Shown here piece by piece: positions 25,723-35,166 of a DNA stretch of 47,463 nt (position 1 is the stretch's first letter; each line of letters begins with the position of its first letter). The position numbers and the translations under genes are program-made. Under the pieces are notes generated by a model. The model saw nothing but the letters and a program-made list of their open reading frames with translations. It made no database searches and was not told where the DNA came from. The DNA comes from Sphingomonas paucimobilis NBRC 13935 (GTDB lineage Bacteria; Pseudomonadota; Alphaproteobacteria; Sphingomonadales; Sphingomonadaceae): assembly GCF_000739895.2 (NCBI RefSeq), contig NZ_BBJS01000052.1, positions 1 through 47,463 on the forward strand, written 5' to 3'.

Positions 25723-27934
25723 GGCGCTTGATCGGTTGGACCGGCTTGGCGACGGGGACGGCGATGCGCGGGTCCTCGATATTGCCGGGCATCGGCGCAT
25801 GCGGGATCGGCGGCGCAGCGTTCATGTAATCGCGGACCAGTTCGTCGATCGAGGGTTCGACGCCCGGCTGCGCATAGCCCTGAAGCTGGCGCAGATAGCC
25901 GTAACGCTGCTCGGTTACCCGGCGGCTGTCCTCTGGCGTGCGCAGGATCGTCGGGCGGATGAAGACCATCAGATTCGTCTTCGACCGGCTGCGCGCCTTC
26001 GACCGGAACAGCGCGCCGAGCCCCGGGATATCGCCGAGCAGCGGGATCTTCTCGATCGTCCGCCGCTCATTGTCGTCGAGCAGACCGCCGATGACCGTAA
26101 TCTGGCCGTCATCGGGGGTGAAGACATTCTCGAACGCGCGCTTGTTGAGGATCAGCTCGCTATTGTTGCTCGACACCGGACCGGCGATCGAGCTGACTTC
26201 GAGGCGGACATAGAGTTTGAGCGACCCGCCCGCATTGACCTGTGGCTTCACGTCGAGCTGAATGCCGACATTCTGGCGCTGCACGGTGCGGAAGGCATTG
26301 TCGAAATTGTTCGACAGCGCCTGCCCCGTCGTCACCGGGATTTCCTGGCCGACCAAGCTGTGCGCCTGCTGGTTGTCCAGCGTGATGATGTGCGGGACCT
26401 GGAGCAGGTTGGACGTGGTGTCGCTCTTTACCGCGTTGATGATCGCGCCAAATACCGTGTCGCCGACCTGCCCGCCCCAGCCGGCAAAACCACCGGTGGT
26501 GCCCAGGATCGACTGCACCGCCGATTGGGTCAGCTGGCTGAAGGCGGGATTGGGCACGTTGGTTTCGGTGCGGGTGCCGTCAGGCGCAGTAACGATGGTG
26601 CGGGTGCCGCCCAGCGTCTGCGCACCCACCGCCCCGGCGATCTGGAGGATGTTGGGCGCGGTGTTGCCATAGGTCGAGGCGGCGAACGCCCCGCCCGACA
26701 GGCTGCCCAGCAGGAACTGCGCTCCCAGCCGCCGCGCGGTCTGGTCGGACACTTCGGCGACGATCGCCTCGATCAGCACCTGTTCGCGGCGCACGTCGAG
26801 CTGGCGGATCACCTCGCCGATCTGGCGCTGGATGTCGGCAGGGCCGGCGATCACGATGGCGTTCGCGCCGACGAAGCGGGTGACGACCGCCGCCGTCCGC
26901 CCCCCTTGCGTGCTGATCGCGGGCTGCTGGCCATTCTGCCCGCCGGCACCGGGGGCGTTCTGCGCCTGGGGCTGTGCGACCGGCTGGACGCGCTGGGCGA
27001 TGGAAGTGCCCGCGGCCGAGCCCGCCTGATTGTTGGTCTGGGTGAAGCTGCCGCGCGACAGCGTCGTTTCCTGGACCGGATCGGGCGTCTGGCCGACCAG
27101 TTGCTGAAGCACGGGCAGAAGCTGCTCGGCATCGGCATTTTGCAGGAAGACGACGCGAATTTCGGTGCCGCTCTTGGCCTTGTTGTCCAGATCGAGTGCG
27201 ATCTGGGCGAAGCGCGCGACGCTCGACGGATCACCGCGCAGCGCGATGGAGTTGGAGCTGTCGATCGCGACCACCGACACGCCGGTCGAGCCCTGTGGTC
27301 CGCCGCCGCCCTGGCCACCACCACCACCGGCCAGCGTCTGGAGTGCGGTCGCGATCTCGCGCGCGCCCGCATTGCGCAATGCGATGACGCGGGTCGAGGC
27401 ATTGTCGGCGTCGATGCGGCGGACCACCTCGCGGATGCGGCGGATATTGTCGGCGAAATCGACCACGACCAGGCTGTTGCCCGCCCGGTTGGCGGTCACC
27501 GATCCTTGCGCGCTGACCAGCGGCCGCACCGTCTCCAGCGCGCTCGTCGCGTCGATCGCGCGCAGGCGGATGATCTCGGTCACGAACGCGTTGCGGTTCG
27601 CGCCTGACGCCCCGATCCGGCTCGGCTGCGACGCCGCATTGTCAATCGGCTGCACCCGGAACGCCCCGCCCGAAGTCGGCACCGCAACCAGGCCGTTGGA
27701 GCGCAGGGTCGACAGGAAAATCTCGAAATATTCGGACCGCGACAGCGGCCGGTCGGTCACCACCGTCACCTTGCCATTGACCCGGCTGTCGATGATGAAG
27801 GTCCGCCCCGTCACCTTGGCCGCATCGGCGATGAAGGCGCGGATATCGGCGTCACGGACGTTGAGCGTCGTCTGCGCATGCACGCCCGCCGCGAGTGCCA
27901 AGGCCAGAACCGAACCGAGAACGAGCTTTTTCAT
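25715..27934 (-). CDS. gspD: Type II secretion outer-membrane secretin GspD
   Basis: A 739-residue secretin forming the outer-membrane channel. A Sec signal peptide (1-20, ending GVHAQ) is followed by the N0 domain (TTLNVRDADIRAFIADAAKV), the N1-N3 domains, of which N3 carries a Gly/Gln-rich insertion (about 290-355), and the secretin core with VPHIITLDNQQAHSLVGQEI and VIGGLLDDNERRTIEKIPLL. The ATG at 27934 overlaps the gspC stop (ATGA). No pilotin gene is recognised in the window. Confidence 0.96.
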   Translation of the reverse strand: MKKLVLGSVLALALAAGVHAQTTLNVRDADIRAFIADAAKVTGRTFIIDSRVNGKVTVVTDRPLSRSEYFEIFLSTLRSNGLVAVPTSGGAFRVQPIDNAASQPSRIGASGANRNAFVTEIIRLRAIDATSALETVRPLVSAQGSVTANRAGNSLVVVDFADNIRRIREVVRRIDADNASTRVIALRNAGAREIATALQTLAGGGGGQGGGGPQGSTGVSVVAIDSSNSIALRGDPSSVARFAQIALDLDNKAKSGTEIRVVFLQNADAEQLLPVLQQLVGQTPDPVQETTLSRGSFTQTNNQAGSAAGTSIAQRVQPVAQPQAQNAPGAGGQNGQQPAISTQGGRTAAVVTRFVGANAIVIAGPADIQRQIGEVIRQLDVRREQVLIEAIVAEVSDQTARRLGAQFLLGSLSGGAFAASTYGNTAPNILQIAGAVGAQTLGGTRTIVTAPDGTRTETNVPNPAFSQLTQSAVQSILGTTGGFAGWGGQVGDTVFGAIINAVKSDTTSNLLQVPHIITLDNQQAHSLVGQEIPVTTGQALSNNFDNAFRTVQRQNVGIQLDVKPQVNAGGSLKLYVRLEVSSIAGPVSSNNSELILNKRAFENVFTPDDGQITVIGGLLDDNERRTIEKIPLLGDIPGLGALFRSKARSRSKTNLMVFIRPTILRTPEDSRRVTEQRYGYLRQLQGYAQPGVEPSIDELVRDYMNAAPPIPHAPMPGNIEDPRIAVPVAKPVQPIKRRD

Positions 27935-28806
27935 GGCTTGGATGCTGCAATCTGAAGGGACAGCGGCAGCGTCTGATCGCCCCGCTCGACCGTGATGGAA
28001 AGGGAACCGCCCTGTGCGAAGTCGGTCGCCAGACGGTCGATGTCGCCGGGGCCCGTCACCGGACGCCCGCCGAGCGCGGTGATGATGTCCCCCTCGCGCA
28101 GGCCGGCCGCGCGGAATGCCGCGCCCGAACCGATCGGCCGGACGACCAGGCCGGAGAGCCGCCCGCCTTCCAGGCGCGGGATGAAGCCGATATCCTGGCG
28201 CAACTGGGAAATCGCGACGCCCTGCCCCGAGGCGGGCGGGGCGGCGGTTGGCGCGGCGGTCGTGCCCGGCACCGTGCCGTCGGCTGCGGGGGGCGCATCG
28301 GACTGGTCGAGATACAGGTCCTCGGTCGCGCCGCCGCGATCGATGGTGATATGGTCGAAGGCAACGGCCTTCAGCGTGACGCCCGGCTGGATTTCCTCTC
28401 CGACAGAGACCGAGCGCTGCACCCCGTCCGGCCCCGCCAGAATGGCCGAACCGCGCCCCATCGCCTCATCGATGCGCGTGCCGAACAGGGTGAGCTGCAA
28501 ATTGGTGACGGCGGCCGGTGCGGCCTGCTGTCCCTGCAGGCGGAAAAAGGGATCGAAACCTTCGAGGATCGCGGCGGCCGAGCCGGCAATGGCAGGCGTC
28601 GCCGGGCGCCACTCGCCCAGCGGCGACACGGGCGTCGCCAGCACCCATAGCAGGCGCGCGCCCTGGACCGCGAGCAACGCCATCAGCGCCAGCTCGGCTA
28701 CCGAATAGACATTCACGACCGGCAGGCGCCGCAACCATCGGCGCCCGCGCGCGTCGAGCCTCAACCGCATGAACCAGACCCCATCCGCTTTTTTCGCCCT
28801 AGGCAT
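27931..28806 (-). CDS. gspC: Type II secretion system protein GspC
   Basis: A 291-residue bitopic protein linking the inner platform to the secretin. The membrane helix is SVAELALMALLAVQGARLLW (about 35-56), then the homology region LQLTLFGTRIDEAMGRGSAI, a Pro/Ala linker and a PDZ domain (SGLVVRPIGSGAAFRAAGLR..GDIITALGG). It is the first gene of the operon. The ATG at 28806 has no obvious ribosome binding site; an ATG at 28770 (MRLRLDARGRR) is an alternative. A TTGACG lies about 23 bases upstream of 28806. Confidence 0.9.
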   Translation of the reverse strand: MPRAKKADGVWFMRLRLDARGRRWLRRLPVVNVYSVAELALMALLAVQGARLLWVLATPVSPLGEWRPATPAIAGSAAAILEGFDPFFRLQGQQAAPAAVTNLQLTLFGTRIDEAMGRGSAILAGPDGVQRSVSVGEEIQPGVTLKAVAFDHITIDRGGATEDLYLDQSDAPPAADGTVPGTTAAPTAAPPASGQGVAISQLRQDIGFIPRLEGGRLSGLVVRPIGSGAAFRAAGLREGDIITALGGRPVTGPGDIDRLATDFAQGGSLSITVERGDQTLPLSLQIAASKP

Positions 28807-28883
28807 GGCATGTTACATGTCTGCGTCAAAGCCCCGAAACATGTTCGTCATATTGGTTTCACATGCACAACAGGATGAACGTC

Positions 28884-29546
28884 ATGTCCGACCAATGGCC
28901 CGAACTGGGTAACGGCCTTGATTCCAAACCGATTGTCGCCCGGCTGGCTGGAACTGCGGGCGTCCAGCGTTTGCCCAGCCCCAAATTGACTTTGTTCGTG
29001 AAGCGCGACGTCCTGCCGCCCGAATTATGTGCCGAACTGATGACGCGAATCGATGCGGTGCGCCGCCCCTCGACCATCGCCGACCCCAATGGCGACAGCG
29101 CCTTTCGCACCAGCGAGACCGGCGATCTGCCCCCCGACGATCCGGCGGTGATCGAAACCGAACGCCGCATTGCGATGCTGACCGGCCTGTCGGCGGTTTA
29201 TGGCGAGCCAATCCAGGGGCAGCGCTATGCGGTGGGTCAGGAGTTCAAACCGCATACCGACTATTTCGACCTGAACGGCGCGGACTATCACCGTTATTGC
29301 GGGCTGTCGGGCAACCGCACCTGGACCGTGATGCTCTACCTCAACACGCCCGAGGCGGGTGGCGCCACCCGGTTCAAGGCGGCGGACAAGATGATTCAGC
29401 CCGAGCCCGGCAAGCTTGTCGCCTGGAGCAATCGGCGTGCCGACGGGTCGCTCAATCCGGCGACGCTGCACCAGGCGATGAAGGTGCGGGCGGGCGTGAA
29501 ATATGTGATCACGAAATGGTATCGTGAACTGCCTTGGCGGGGGTGA
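28884..29546 (+). CDS. 2-oxoglutarate/Fe(II)-dependent oxygenase, prolyl 4-hydroxylase-like
   Basis: A 220-residue dioxygenase of the 2OG-Fe(II) superfamily, nearest to prolyl 4-hydroxylase alpha-subunit-like bacterial proteins. Iron ligands are His124 and Asp126 in KPHTDYFDL and His196 in TLHQAMKV; Lys206 in KYVITKWYREL should bind 2-oxoglutarate. Three ATGs are possible; the one at 28884 has AGGA at a good distance, and those at 28863 and 28875 are less likely. It diverges from the gsp operon with 77 bases between the starts, and nothing ties it to secretion. Its target is unknown. Confidence 0.9.
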   Translation: MSDQWPELGNGLDSKPIVARLAGTAGVQRLPSPKLTLFVKRDVLPPELCAELMTRIDAVRRPSTIADPNGDSAFRTSETGDLPPDDPAVIETERRIAMLTGLSAVYGEPIQGQRYAVGQEFKPHTDYFDLNGADYHRYCGLSGNRTWTVMLYLNTPEAGGATRFKAADKMIQPEPGKLVAWSNRRADGSLNPATLHQAMKVRAGVKYVITKWYRELPWRG

Positions 29547-29597
29547 AAACGCGCCTTCCCGATACGCCCGCATCCACTCCCCACCTCCGTTTGCACC

Positions 29598-29683
29598 GGG
29601 CGAAGTCGAAGTGCACGCCCCGGCACGGGCGGCTTGGCGAAGGAAGTCCCATGGCCTTCGACTTCGCTCAGGCTGAACGGAGG
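29598..29683. repeat. GTCGAAGG repeat copies
   Basis: A copy reading GGGCGAAGTCGAAGTGCACGCC (first part about 29598-29618) and an inverted copy GCCTTCGACTTCGCTCAGGCTGAACGGAGG (29653-29683). These face each other in the convergent gap after the oxygenase gene. Confidence 0.75.
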
Positions 29684-29722
29684 CCGAGTCGAAGTCCACG
29701 CTTCGCCAGCGGCCCGAAAAGC

Positions 29723-29758
29723 AAAAGGCCGCCGCCCGGATCGCTCCGGACGACGGCC
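29723..29758 (-). terminator. Terminator of the TonB receptor operon
   Basis: Fourteen-base arms (29727-29740 and 29745-29758, two G-T-type mismatches) and a four-base loop, followed on the minus strand by TTTT. It begins 24 bases past the receptor stop codon. Confidence 0.7.
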
Positions 29759-29781
29759 CCTTGTCCACAAACCCTCCGGGA

Positions 29782-32622
29782 TCAGAAGGTCGTGCTGATC
29801 CCCAGCGAGAAGATGCGGCCCAGATTATACCGGTTCAGATAGACGAACCGGCCATTTCCGAAGTCCTGCCGCTCGTTGTAGCGCGTCCGTGTCAGGTTGC
29901 GCGCTTCGGCCTTCAGTTCGAACTTGCCGCCGGCCAGCTCGAAGCCCTGACGCGCGACGAGGTCGAGGCGGATGCCCGGCACCTCGATGATGTCCGGCTG
30001 GAAGCCGTCACCCGACAGATAGGACGGACCGCGATTGGTCACGCGGTTGCTGGCATAGTTGAACAGCAGCGTCACCTGCGACAGTGCGGCGGTGTCCTCG
30101 ACGCCCAGTTGCAGGTTGACCAGATGGTCCGACTGGCCGGTCAACGGCGCGCCGTCGCGGAACAGCAGCCGCGCCTGACCAAAGCCCGAGGCGCAGCCGT
30201 TGAGGCCGGGCGACCCAGCCGCGACCGCCGGGTTGGGCACGCAGGTCGAGTCGGCGTTAATCTTCGACTTGGTGTAGGTGTAGTTGGCGATCGCGACCAG
30301 GCGACGCGTCGCGAAGAAGTCGCCGCCCAGGCCCGACAGCGGCACGTACTTCTGCAACTCGACCTCCGCACCATAGAGGATCGCCGAGGGCAGATAGGTG
30401 AAGCCCGTCTGCAACCGGTCGTCCGCGCCGGTGTAGAAGCCGACCTGCTCGATCGGGTTCTTGATGCGCTTGTAGAAGCCGGCCAGCGTGAAGCGCTGAT
30501 CGCGCGCATAGAACCATTCGTAGCGCGCCTCCAGGTTCCACAGCTCGCTGTCGCGCAGGTTCGGATTACCGAAGAACAGGCGGTCCGAATCGGGATCGCG
30601 GAACTGCTGTGGCGCGAGTTCGCGGAACTGCGGCCGCGAGATCGTCTTGGCGCCGCTCGCGCGCAGTTGCATGTCGGCCGCAAAGTTCCAAGTCAGCGTG
30701 CCCGCCGGCAGGAAATAGGCGTTCTTCAGGCGGGTCGTGCTGCCGAGCACCGGCGTGACCGTCTCGATCGCGTTTTCATAGCGGACGCCCGCCACCGCAC
30801 GCAGGCCATCGGTGACCTCCGCCTCGGCCTGGGCATAGCCGGCATGGACGTCGAGCTTGGCGTCATAGGCATAGGCGCCGGCCTGGGTCGAGAATTGCAG
30901 TTGGAGCGTGCACGCCCCCTGCCCGCGCTGCGGACAGGCATTGTTGATGACGCCCGGGCTCAGCAGATAATCGGGGCGATAGAGGTTGTACGGGAAGCCC
31001 GGCGCCGTGCCCGCACCGTCGCTGGTCTGGTAGTTGAGCTGGATACGGCTCGAATAGCGGTCCGTGCCCTGATAGAAATAGCCGGTGCTCAGCGTGATCG
31101 GACGATCGCTGTCGAGCTTGTAGGAAAGGTCGGCCTGACCGGTCCACAGATTCTCGTTCAGCTCCGAGAAGATGATCGAAGCGAAGGGCGTGAAGCGCTG
31201 CGTCACCTGATAGGCGCCGTTGCACTGGAAGCCGCCCGCGCCGTTGGCGCCATCATAGCTGACCGGCAGGCCCGTGGTCGTGCGGTTCGAGCAGAGATAG
31301 TCGAACTGCCGCTCATAGGGCGCGTTGCGCTTGGAATTGGCGAAGGCGCCGCGCGCATCGAACTTCAGCGCGTCGGTAAGGCGGAACTCGCCGACCAGCT
31401 GGCTTTCGATCAGTTGGCGCTCGAACCAGTTGGTGTTCTGCTGGAAGCGCAGGCCGCTGGGATTGTTGTAGAGTTCGGCCGCCGAGCCACGACCCTGCTT
31501 CAGCGTGTCGTGGATATAGACGTTGGTCCAGCGGATCGTGTTTTTGCCGAACTCATAGCCCAAGCCGACCAGCGCGTTGGCGACGATGCGGTTGTCGGTC
31601 AGCAGCGTGCGGAAATCGTTGCGCAGCGTACCATCGGGCGACACCGAGTCCTGCTGGATCGCCGAGCGGGTGCGGAAGGTGTTGGACAGGCTGAGCGACG
31701 AGATCACGCCCAGACGGTCACTACCGATGTCGAACACCGATCCGCCCGACAGCTCGCCCGACCAGTTGGCGGGAAGCTGGTTGTTGCGCTGGAGCAGCGT
31801 GGTCGAAGCGTTGGAGAGTTGCGCCACCTGCGCCGCGGGGATCAGGCCCGAGCCACGGCCGGCCTGGATATCGCGCACGAACTGCGGCACGCCACGCGTC
31901 CCGTCGTCATAGCCCAGCCAGTCGGCATCGCCGCCGGCATAGGTATAGCCCAGTTCGCTGGTCGTCGCATCGTCGGCCGCCAGCGTGACGCCGCCCGAGA
32001 TGAAGTTCTTGGCCGGGATCGCCTTGGTCGTCAGGTTGATGACGCCGCCGCCGAACTCGCCCGGATAATTGACCGAATAGGTCTTCTGGACCAGCGCCGA
32101 GCCGACGATGGTGGTCGGGAAGATGTCGAGCGGCACCGAACGGCGCAGCGGCTCGGGGCTGGGCAGCGGCGAGCCGTTGAGCAGCGACGACGAATAGCGG
32201 TCGCCCAGACCGCGGACATAGACGAAGCCGCCGCCGACGACCGACAGGCCAGTGACGCGGGTCAGCGCGCCGGCGATATCGCCCTCGCCCGTGCGCGCGA
32301 TATCGGCGGCCGACAGAACCGAGACGATCTGCGGTGTGGCGCGGATCGTGTTGGGGATGTTGCGGCCGACCACGACGATCTCGCCGCTGGCCGCGCTGTC
32401 GACGCCGGGGGCCGAGATTTCGACCGGCTCTTCCGCCGCTTGGCCATCCTGGCCGGTCGGGGTCTGGCTCTGCGGGGTCGCCGGCCCGTCGGGGCTGGTG
32501 GCGGTGGTGCTGGTCTGCGCGGGCGCAGGGGTGGCGCCACCCGCCGTCTGCGCAAGCAGCGCCGGCGCGACGAGTTGCGAGGTCAGGAGCAGGAGGGAGG
32601 CATAAGCGAGGCGTCGCTGCAT
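29782..32622 (-). CDS. TonB-dependent outer-membrane receptor
   Basis: A 946-residue receptor that should import a substrate across the outer membrane with TonB energy. The signal peptide ends around LLAQ, followed by a Pro/Thr/Gln-rich linker. The plug domain contains EIVVVGRNIPNTI (TonB-box region), SVLSAADIARTGEGDI and VYVRGLGDRYSSSLLNGSPL. The C-terminal strand ends in phenylalanine (IFSLGISTTF), as outer-membrane barrels do. The first ATG at 32622 replaces a TTG five codons upstream. It follows the lipoprotein gene by 113 bases on the same strand, so it probably forms one unit with it. The substrate is unknown. Confidence 0.93.
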   Translation of the reverse strand: MQRRLAYASLLLLTSQLVAPALLAQTAGGATPAPAQTSTTATSPDGPATPQSQTPTGQDGQAAEEPVEISAPGVDSAASGEIVVVGRNIPNTIRATPQIVSVLSAADIARTGEGDIAGALTRVTGLSVVGGGFVYVRGLGDRYSSSLLNGSPLPSPEPLRRSVPLDIFPTTIVGSALVQKTYSVNYPGEFGGGVINLTTKAIPAKNFISGGVTLAADDATTSELGYTYAGGDADWLGYDDGTRGVPQFVRDIQAGRGSGLIPAAQVAQLSNASTTLLQRNNQLPANWSGELSGGSVFDIGSDRLGVISSLSLSNTFRTRSAIQQDSVSPDGTLRNDFRTLLTDNRIVANALVGLGYEFGKNTIRWTNVYIHDTLKQGRGSAAELYNNPSGLRFQQNTNWFERQLIESQLVGEFRLTDALKFDARGAFANSKRNAPYERQFDYLCSNRTTTGLPVSYDGANGAGGFQCNGAYQVTQRFTPFASIIFSELNENLWTGQADLSYKLDSDRPITLSTGYFYQGTDRYSSRIQLNYQTSDGAGTAPGFPYNLYRPDYLLSPGVINNACPQRGQGACTLQLQFSTQAGAYAYDAKLDVHAGYAQAEAEVTDGLRAVAGVRYENAIETVTPVLGSTTRLKNAYFLPAGTLTWNFAADMQLRASGAKTISRPQFRELAPQQFRDPDSDRLFFGNPNLRDSELWNLEARYEWFYARDQRFTLAGFYKRIKNPIEQVGFYTGADDRLQTGFTYLPSAILYGAEVELQKYVPLSGLGGDFFATRRLVAIANYTYTKSKINADSTCVPNPAVAAGSPGLNGCASGFGQARLLFRDGAPLTGQSDHLVNLQLGVEDTAALSQVTLLFNYASNRVTNRGPSYLSGDGFQPDIIEVPGIRLDLVARQGFELAGGKFELKAEARNLTRTRYNERQDFGNGRFVYLNRYNLGRIFSLGISTTF

Positions 32623-32655
32623 GGCCGGGTCATCCAATCAGATTTTCATGGGGGA

Positions 32656-32689
32656 AAGCCGGGGCGGCGATGATCCGCCACCCCGGCTT
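32656..32689 (-). terminator. Intercistronic hairpin between lipoprotein and receptor genes
   Basis: Arms AAGCCGGGG and CCCCGGCTT plus further pairing inside. On the minus strand it is followed by only TTT and then C's, so it may be a partial terminator that lowers receptor expression relative to the lipoprotein. Confidence 0.45.
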
Positions 32690-32735
32690 GCCGAGAGCGC
32701 CCGGAGAAGACCCAAGCGCATGGTTCAGCCGGGCC

Positions 32736-34373
32736 TTAGCGGCCGTTGCAGCTGAAATAGACCGAGGTGAAGACCGGCGGGCCCTGGTCCTGCAGGTCGG
32801 CATTGGCGGCGCGGATCGTGGTACGATCGGCGCCCGAGCCGGCACCCGCGATCAGGTTTACGCAAGCGACGCCCGACTGGGTCGACTTCACGATACCGTT
32901 GATAAACGTCATGTCCGCACCACCACGCAGGCGGATGGCAGCCGGTGCGTTCGCGGTCTGGACGAAGGTGAAGTTGGCATAGCGGCCGAAGGTGCGCGGC
33001 AGCAGGTCCTCGGCATTGTTCGAGTCGATCTCGGTCGAGAAGCTGTCCGCCGTCGCGCCCAGCGTACGCTGCGCCGCGATCAGGAACTGCATGAAACCGC
33101 GATAGCCATTGTCGATGTCGAAGCCGTCATCGTCCGCGCCGGTGATCGCGATGTACTTCAGGTTCGACGTGCCGCCGAAGATCTCGATGCCGTCATCGGC
33201 CGAGTTGTGGCTCTGGATATGATCCAGAACGGTGCCCGACCCGGTGCCGCCCAGCGTCAGGCCCTGCAGCTCGTTACCGTCCGAGATGGCGATGCCCGAA
33301 TAGCGGATCTGGACATAGGACATCTGGCCCGACGAGTCGGCCTGGTTCGCGCCGCCATAGAAGCGGCCGGTCACGCCCTCGATCGCCAGCTGGCAGGTGG
33401 TCGAGGTGCCGGCGGCGTTGTTCGGGCCGGTGCCGGTGGCGCAGACGGCGGTCGGCGCACGGCCGAGCAGGATGATGCCGCCCCACTGACCCTGGGTCGC
33501 GTCGGACACGCCGTTGCTGACCAGATTCTGCTGCGAGGTGAAGACGATCGGCGCGTCGCGAGTGCCCACAGCCGAGATCTTCGAGCCGCGATTGACGAGC
33601 AGCAGGTCGTTGGTCGCTTCCGACGAGTCCGCCGCGATCACCACGCCCGGCGCGATGGTCAGGGTGACACCGGTGCCACCGGTCGAACCCAGATCGGTAC
33701 CGACTTCGGTCTGGCCACGCAGGCGATAGACGACGCCGGCGATCTTGGGCAGCGTCACATTCTGAGTGGTCGTGATGGTGTTGTCGATGCGGCAGAAGCG
33801 GAAGCTGGGCGAGGACGAGCTGTTGGTGCCGTCATCGATCGTGCCGGTCGGGCAGACCGACGTCGAAGCCGAATAGGTACCGATCGAGGGCACCGCGGTG
33901 CAGCGCGCACCCGAGCCACCGAATTCGGCCGAGGTCGAGTTGCAGGTCCAACCTTGGAACGCGGTGTCCGACGGACCATTCAGCGCGCCGACATAGTTGG
34001 TCGAGGTGAAGAAGCTGTTCAGCGTCGACGGATCGGACGCGGTGGTCAGCGAGGTGCTGCTGGTCGGATAGATGCCGTTCAGCGTGCCGCCGGTGCCGTT
34101 GACATTGTTGTTGCTGCCGGCGTTGACGATCGCGAGCTGCTCATCGACGGTGATCGTCACGCCGTTGACGGTGGTCGCGGCGGCGAACTGCGCGGCGGTG
34201 ATGTTGGCCGTCGGGGCCGGCGTGGGCGACGGGGTCGGCGTCGGGGCCGGCTGCACGATCACCACATTGCCCGCACCGGGCGAGGCCACGCTGTCCGCCC
34301 CGCCGCAAGCGGCGAGTGCCGCGCAGGCCGAGCTGGTCATGAGAATGAGGCCGAAGCGCTTGATGCTCGCCAT
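32736..34373 (-). CDS. Beta-helix-like lipoprotein paired with a TonB receptor
   Basis: A 545-residue protein with a lipoprotein signal (lipobox ALAAC) and a Pro/Thr linker (TPTPSPTPAP). The body is Asn/Gly/Thr-rich and repetitive: PIVFTSQQNLV, QWGGIILLGRAP, VQIRYSGIAI, DHIQSHNSADDGIEIFGG, a pattern of right-handed beta-helix surface proteins, with several cysteines. Similar lipoprotein/TonB receptor pairs occur in sphingomonads and caulobacters. The ATG at 34373 starts the signal peptide; the longer frame upstream is not coding. It may be a surface-exposed substrate-binding partner of the receptor, or a substrate of the neighbouring secretion system; both are inference. Confidence 0.82.
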   Translation of the reverse strand: MASIKRFGLILMTSSACAALAACGGADSVASPGAGNVVIVQPAPTPTPSPTPAPTANITAAQFAAATTVNGVTITVDEQLAIVNAGSNNNVNGTGGTLNGIYPTSSTSLTTASDPSTLNSFFTSTNYVGALNGPSDTAFQGWTCNSTSAEFGGSGARCTAVPSIGTYSASTSVCPTGTIDDGTNSSSSPSFRFCRIDNTITTTQNVTLPKIAGVVYRLRGQTEVGTDLGSTGGTGVTLTIAPGVVIAADSSEATNDLLLVNRGSKISAVGTRDAPIVFTSQQNLVSNGVSDATQGQWGGIILLGRAPTAVCATGTGPNNAAGTSTTCQLAIEGVTGRFYGGANQADSSGQMSYVQIRYSGIAISDGNELQGLTLGGTGSGTVLDHIQSHNSADDGIEIFGGTSNLKYIAITGADDDGFDIDNGYRGFMQFLIAAQRTLGATADSFSTEIDSNNAEDLLPRTFGRYANFTFVQTANAPAAIRLRGGADMTFINGIVKSTQSGVACVNLIAGAGSGADRTTIRAANADLQDQGPPVFTSVYFSCNGR

Positions 34374-35030
34374 CGCCGAAAAACTCCCGATATTATCGTT
34401 GCTGTGCGGGCGAAGGACCGCCCGGTGATCGACTCGAGCCTGTTCCCCCTGGCCGATCCCGGGTCGGGCGTTAGGCGTCGCAGATGACGCCAAGATGCAT
34501 CTTTGAAGAAACTTTTATGACGGTTGCGAGTCGATTTCGTGACAGTGCGGGATTGGTGGAGTGGCGCGCGGGGCGTGGCGGTTGGTTTGGCTCAGGCTGA
34601 ACGAGGCGGAGAATTGGGGTTTTCGGTCAGGGACTTGTTTCCGACGCCTTCCGTCGAACGTGGAGTGGAGGACCGTGTCGGGGCAGTTTGGCGCGGCTTT
34701 GGCCCTTGGCCTTCGACTTCGCTCAGGCTGAACGGAGGGGGGAAGCGCGGAGCCGCGGGCGGATGCGCGCGGACAGACAGCTTGGGGGGGGGGGAACGCC
34801 TAACGGAGGTCAGAACACATTGGAGAGCGGTTCAAGACATAACCTTCGTCCGCCCGCCAAAGCGCCCCACCACCCGTTCACACTGAGCGAAGTCGAAGTG
34901 CACGCCCCGCCCTTGCGGCTTGGCCTGCCCGCCTCCAGCCGCCGTCATCGCAGCGCCCCCGACCAAAACGCAAAATGGCCGCCCGATCCACTCCCATTGG
35001 AAAGCGACCGGGCGGCCATTGCCATTTGCA
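34374..35030. repeat. Repeat-rich gap with an 11-G run
   Basis: No supported gene. GTCGAAGG family copies at about 34579-34599, 34708-34738 and 34878-34907, and a run of 11 G at 34784-34794. The terminator of tRNA-Val is at its right end (34974-35020). The lipoprotein promoter must lie at its left end; I see no clear consensus there. Confidence 0.7.
34974..35020 (-). terminator. Terminator after tRNA-Val
   Basis: Perfect 12-base arms AATGGCCGCCCG (34974-34985) and CGGGCGGCCATT (35009-35020) with a 23-base loop; on the minus strand TTTTGCGTTTT follows. Confidence 0.75.
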
Positions 35031-35105
35031 TGGTGGGCGCGACAGGGATTGAACCTGTGACCCCACCCGTGTGAAGGGTGTGCTCTACCGCTGAGCTACG
35101 CGCCC
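35031..35105 (-). tRNA. tRNA-Val (anticodon CAC)
   Basis: Acceptor GGGCGCG pairs with CGCGCCC, the anticodon stem CACCC/GGGTG encloses TTCACAC, giving CAC for codon GTG. The T loop TTCAATC is standard; the CCA end is encoded. The lon-hupB-tRNA-Val order is familiar in alphaproteobacteria. Confidence 0.95.
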
Positions 35106-35166
35106 GGTAACCGGGAGACGGGCCTTTAGGCGGCGATCCACCGCCTGTCCAGCCCCAAAAACGGAA

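Noticed and set aside
25628..27607. 659-codon open frame opposite gspD
   Set aside because: Shadow of gspD; no recognisable motif.
29761..32673. 970-codon open frame opposite the TonB receptor
   Set aside because: Shadow; the receptor has signal peptide, plug and C-terminal phenylalanine.
32334..34487. 717-codon open frame opposite the lipoprotein
   Set aside because: Arg/Ala-rich shadow with no motif; the lipoprotein has a lipobox and a coherent fold pattern.
34524..35074. Small open frames in the 34.4-35.0 kb gap
   Set aside because: They translate dispersed repeats, an 11-G run and part of tRNA-Val, and have no ribosome binding site or motif.
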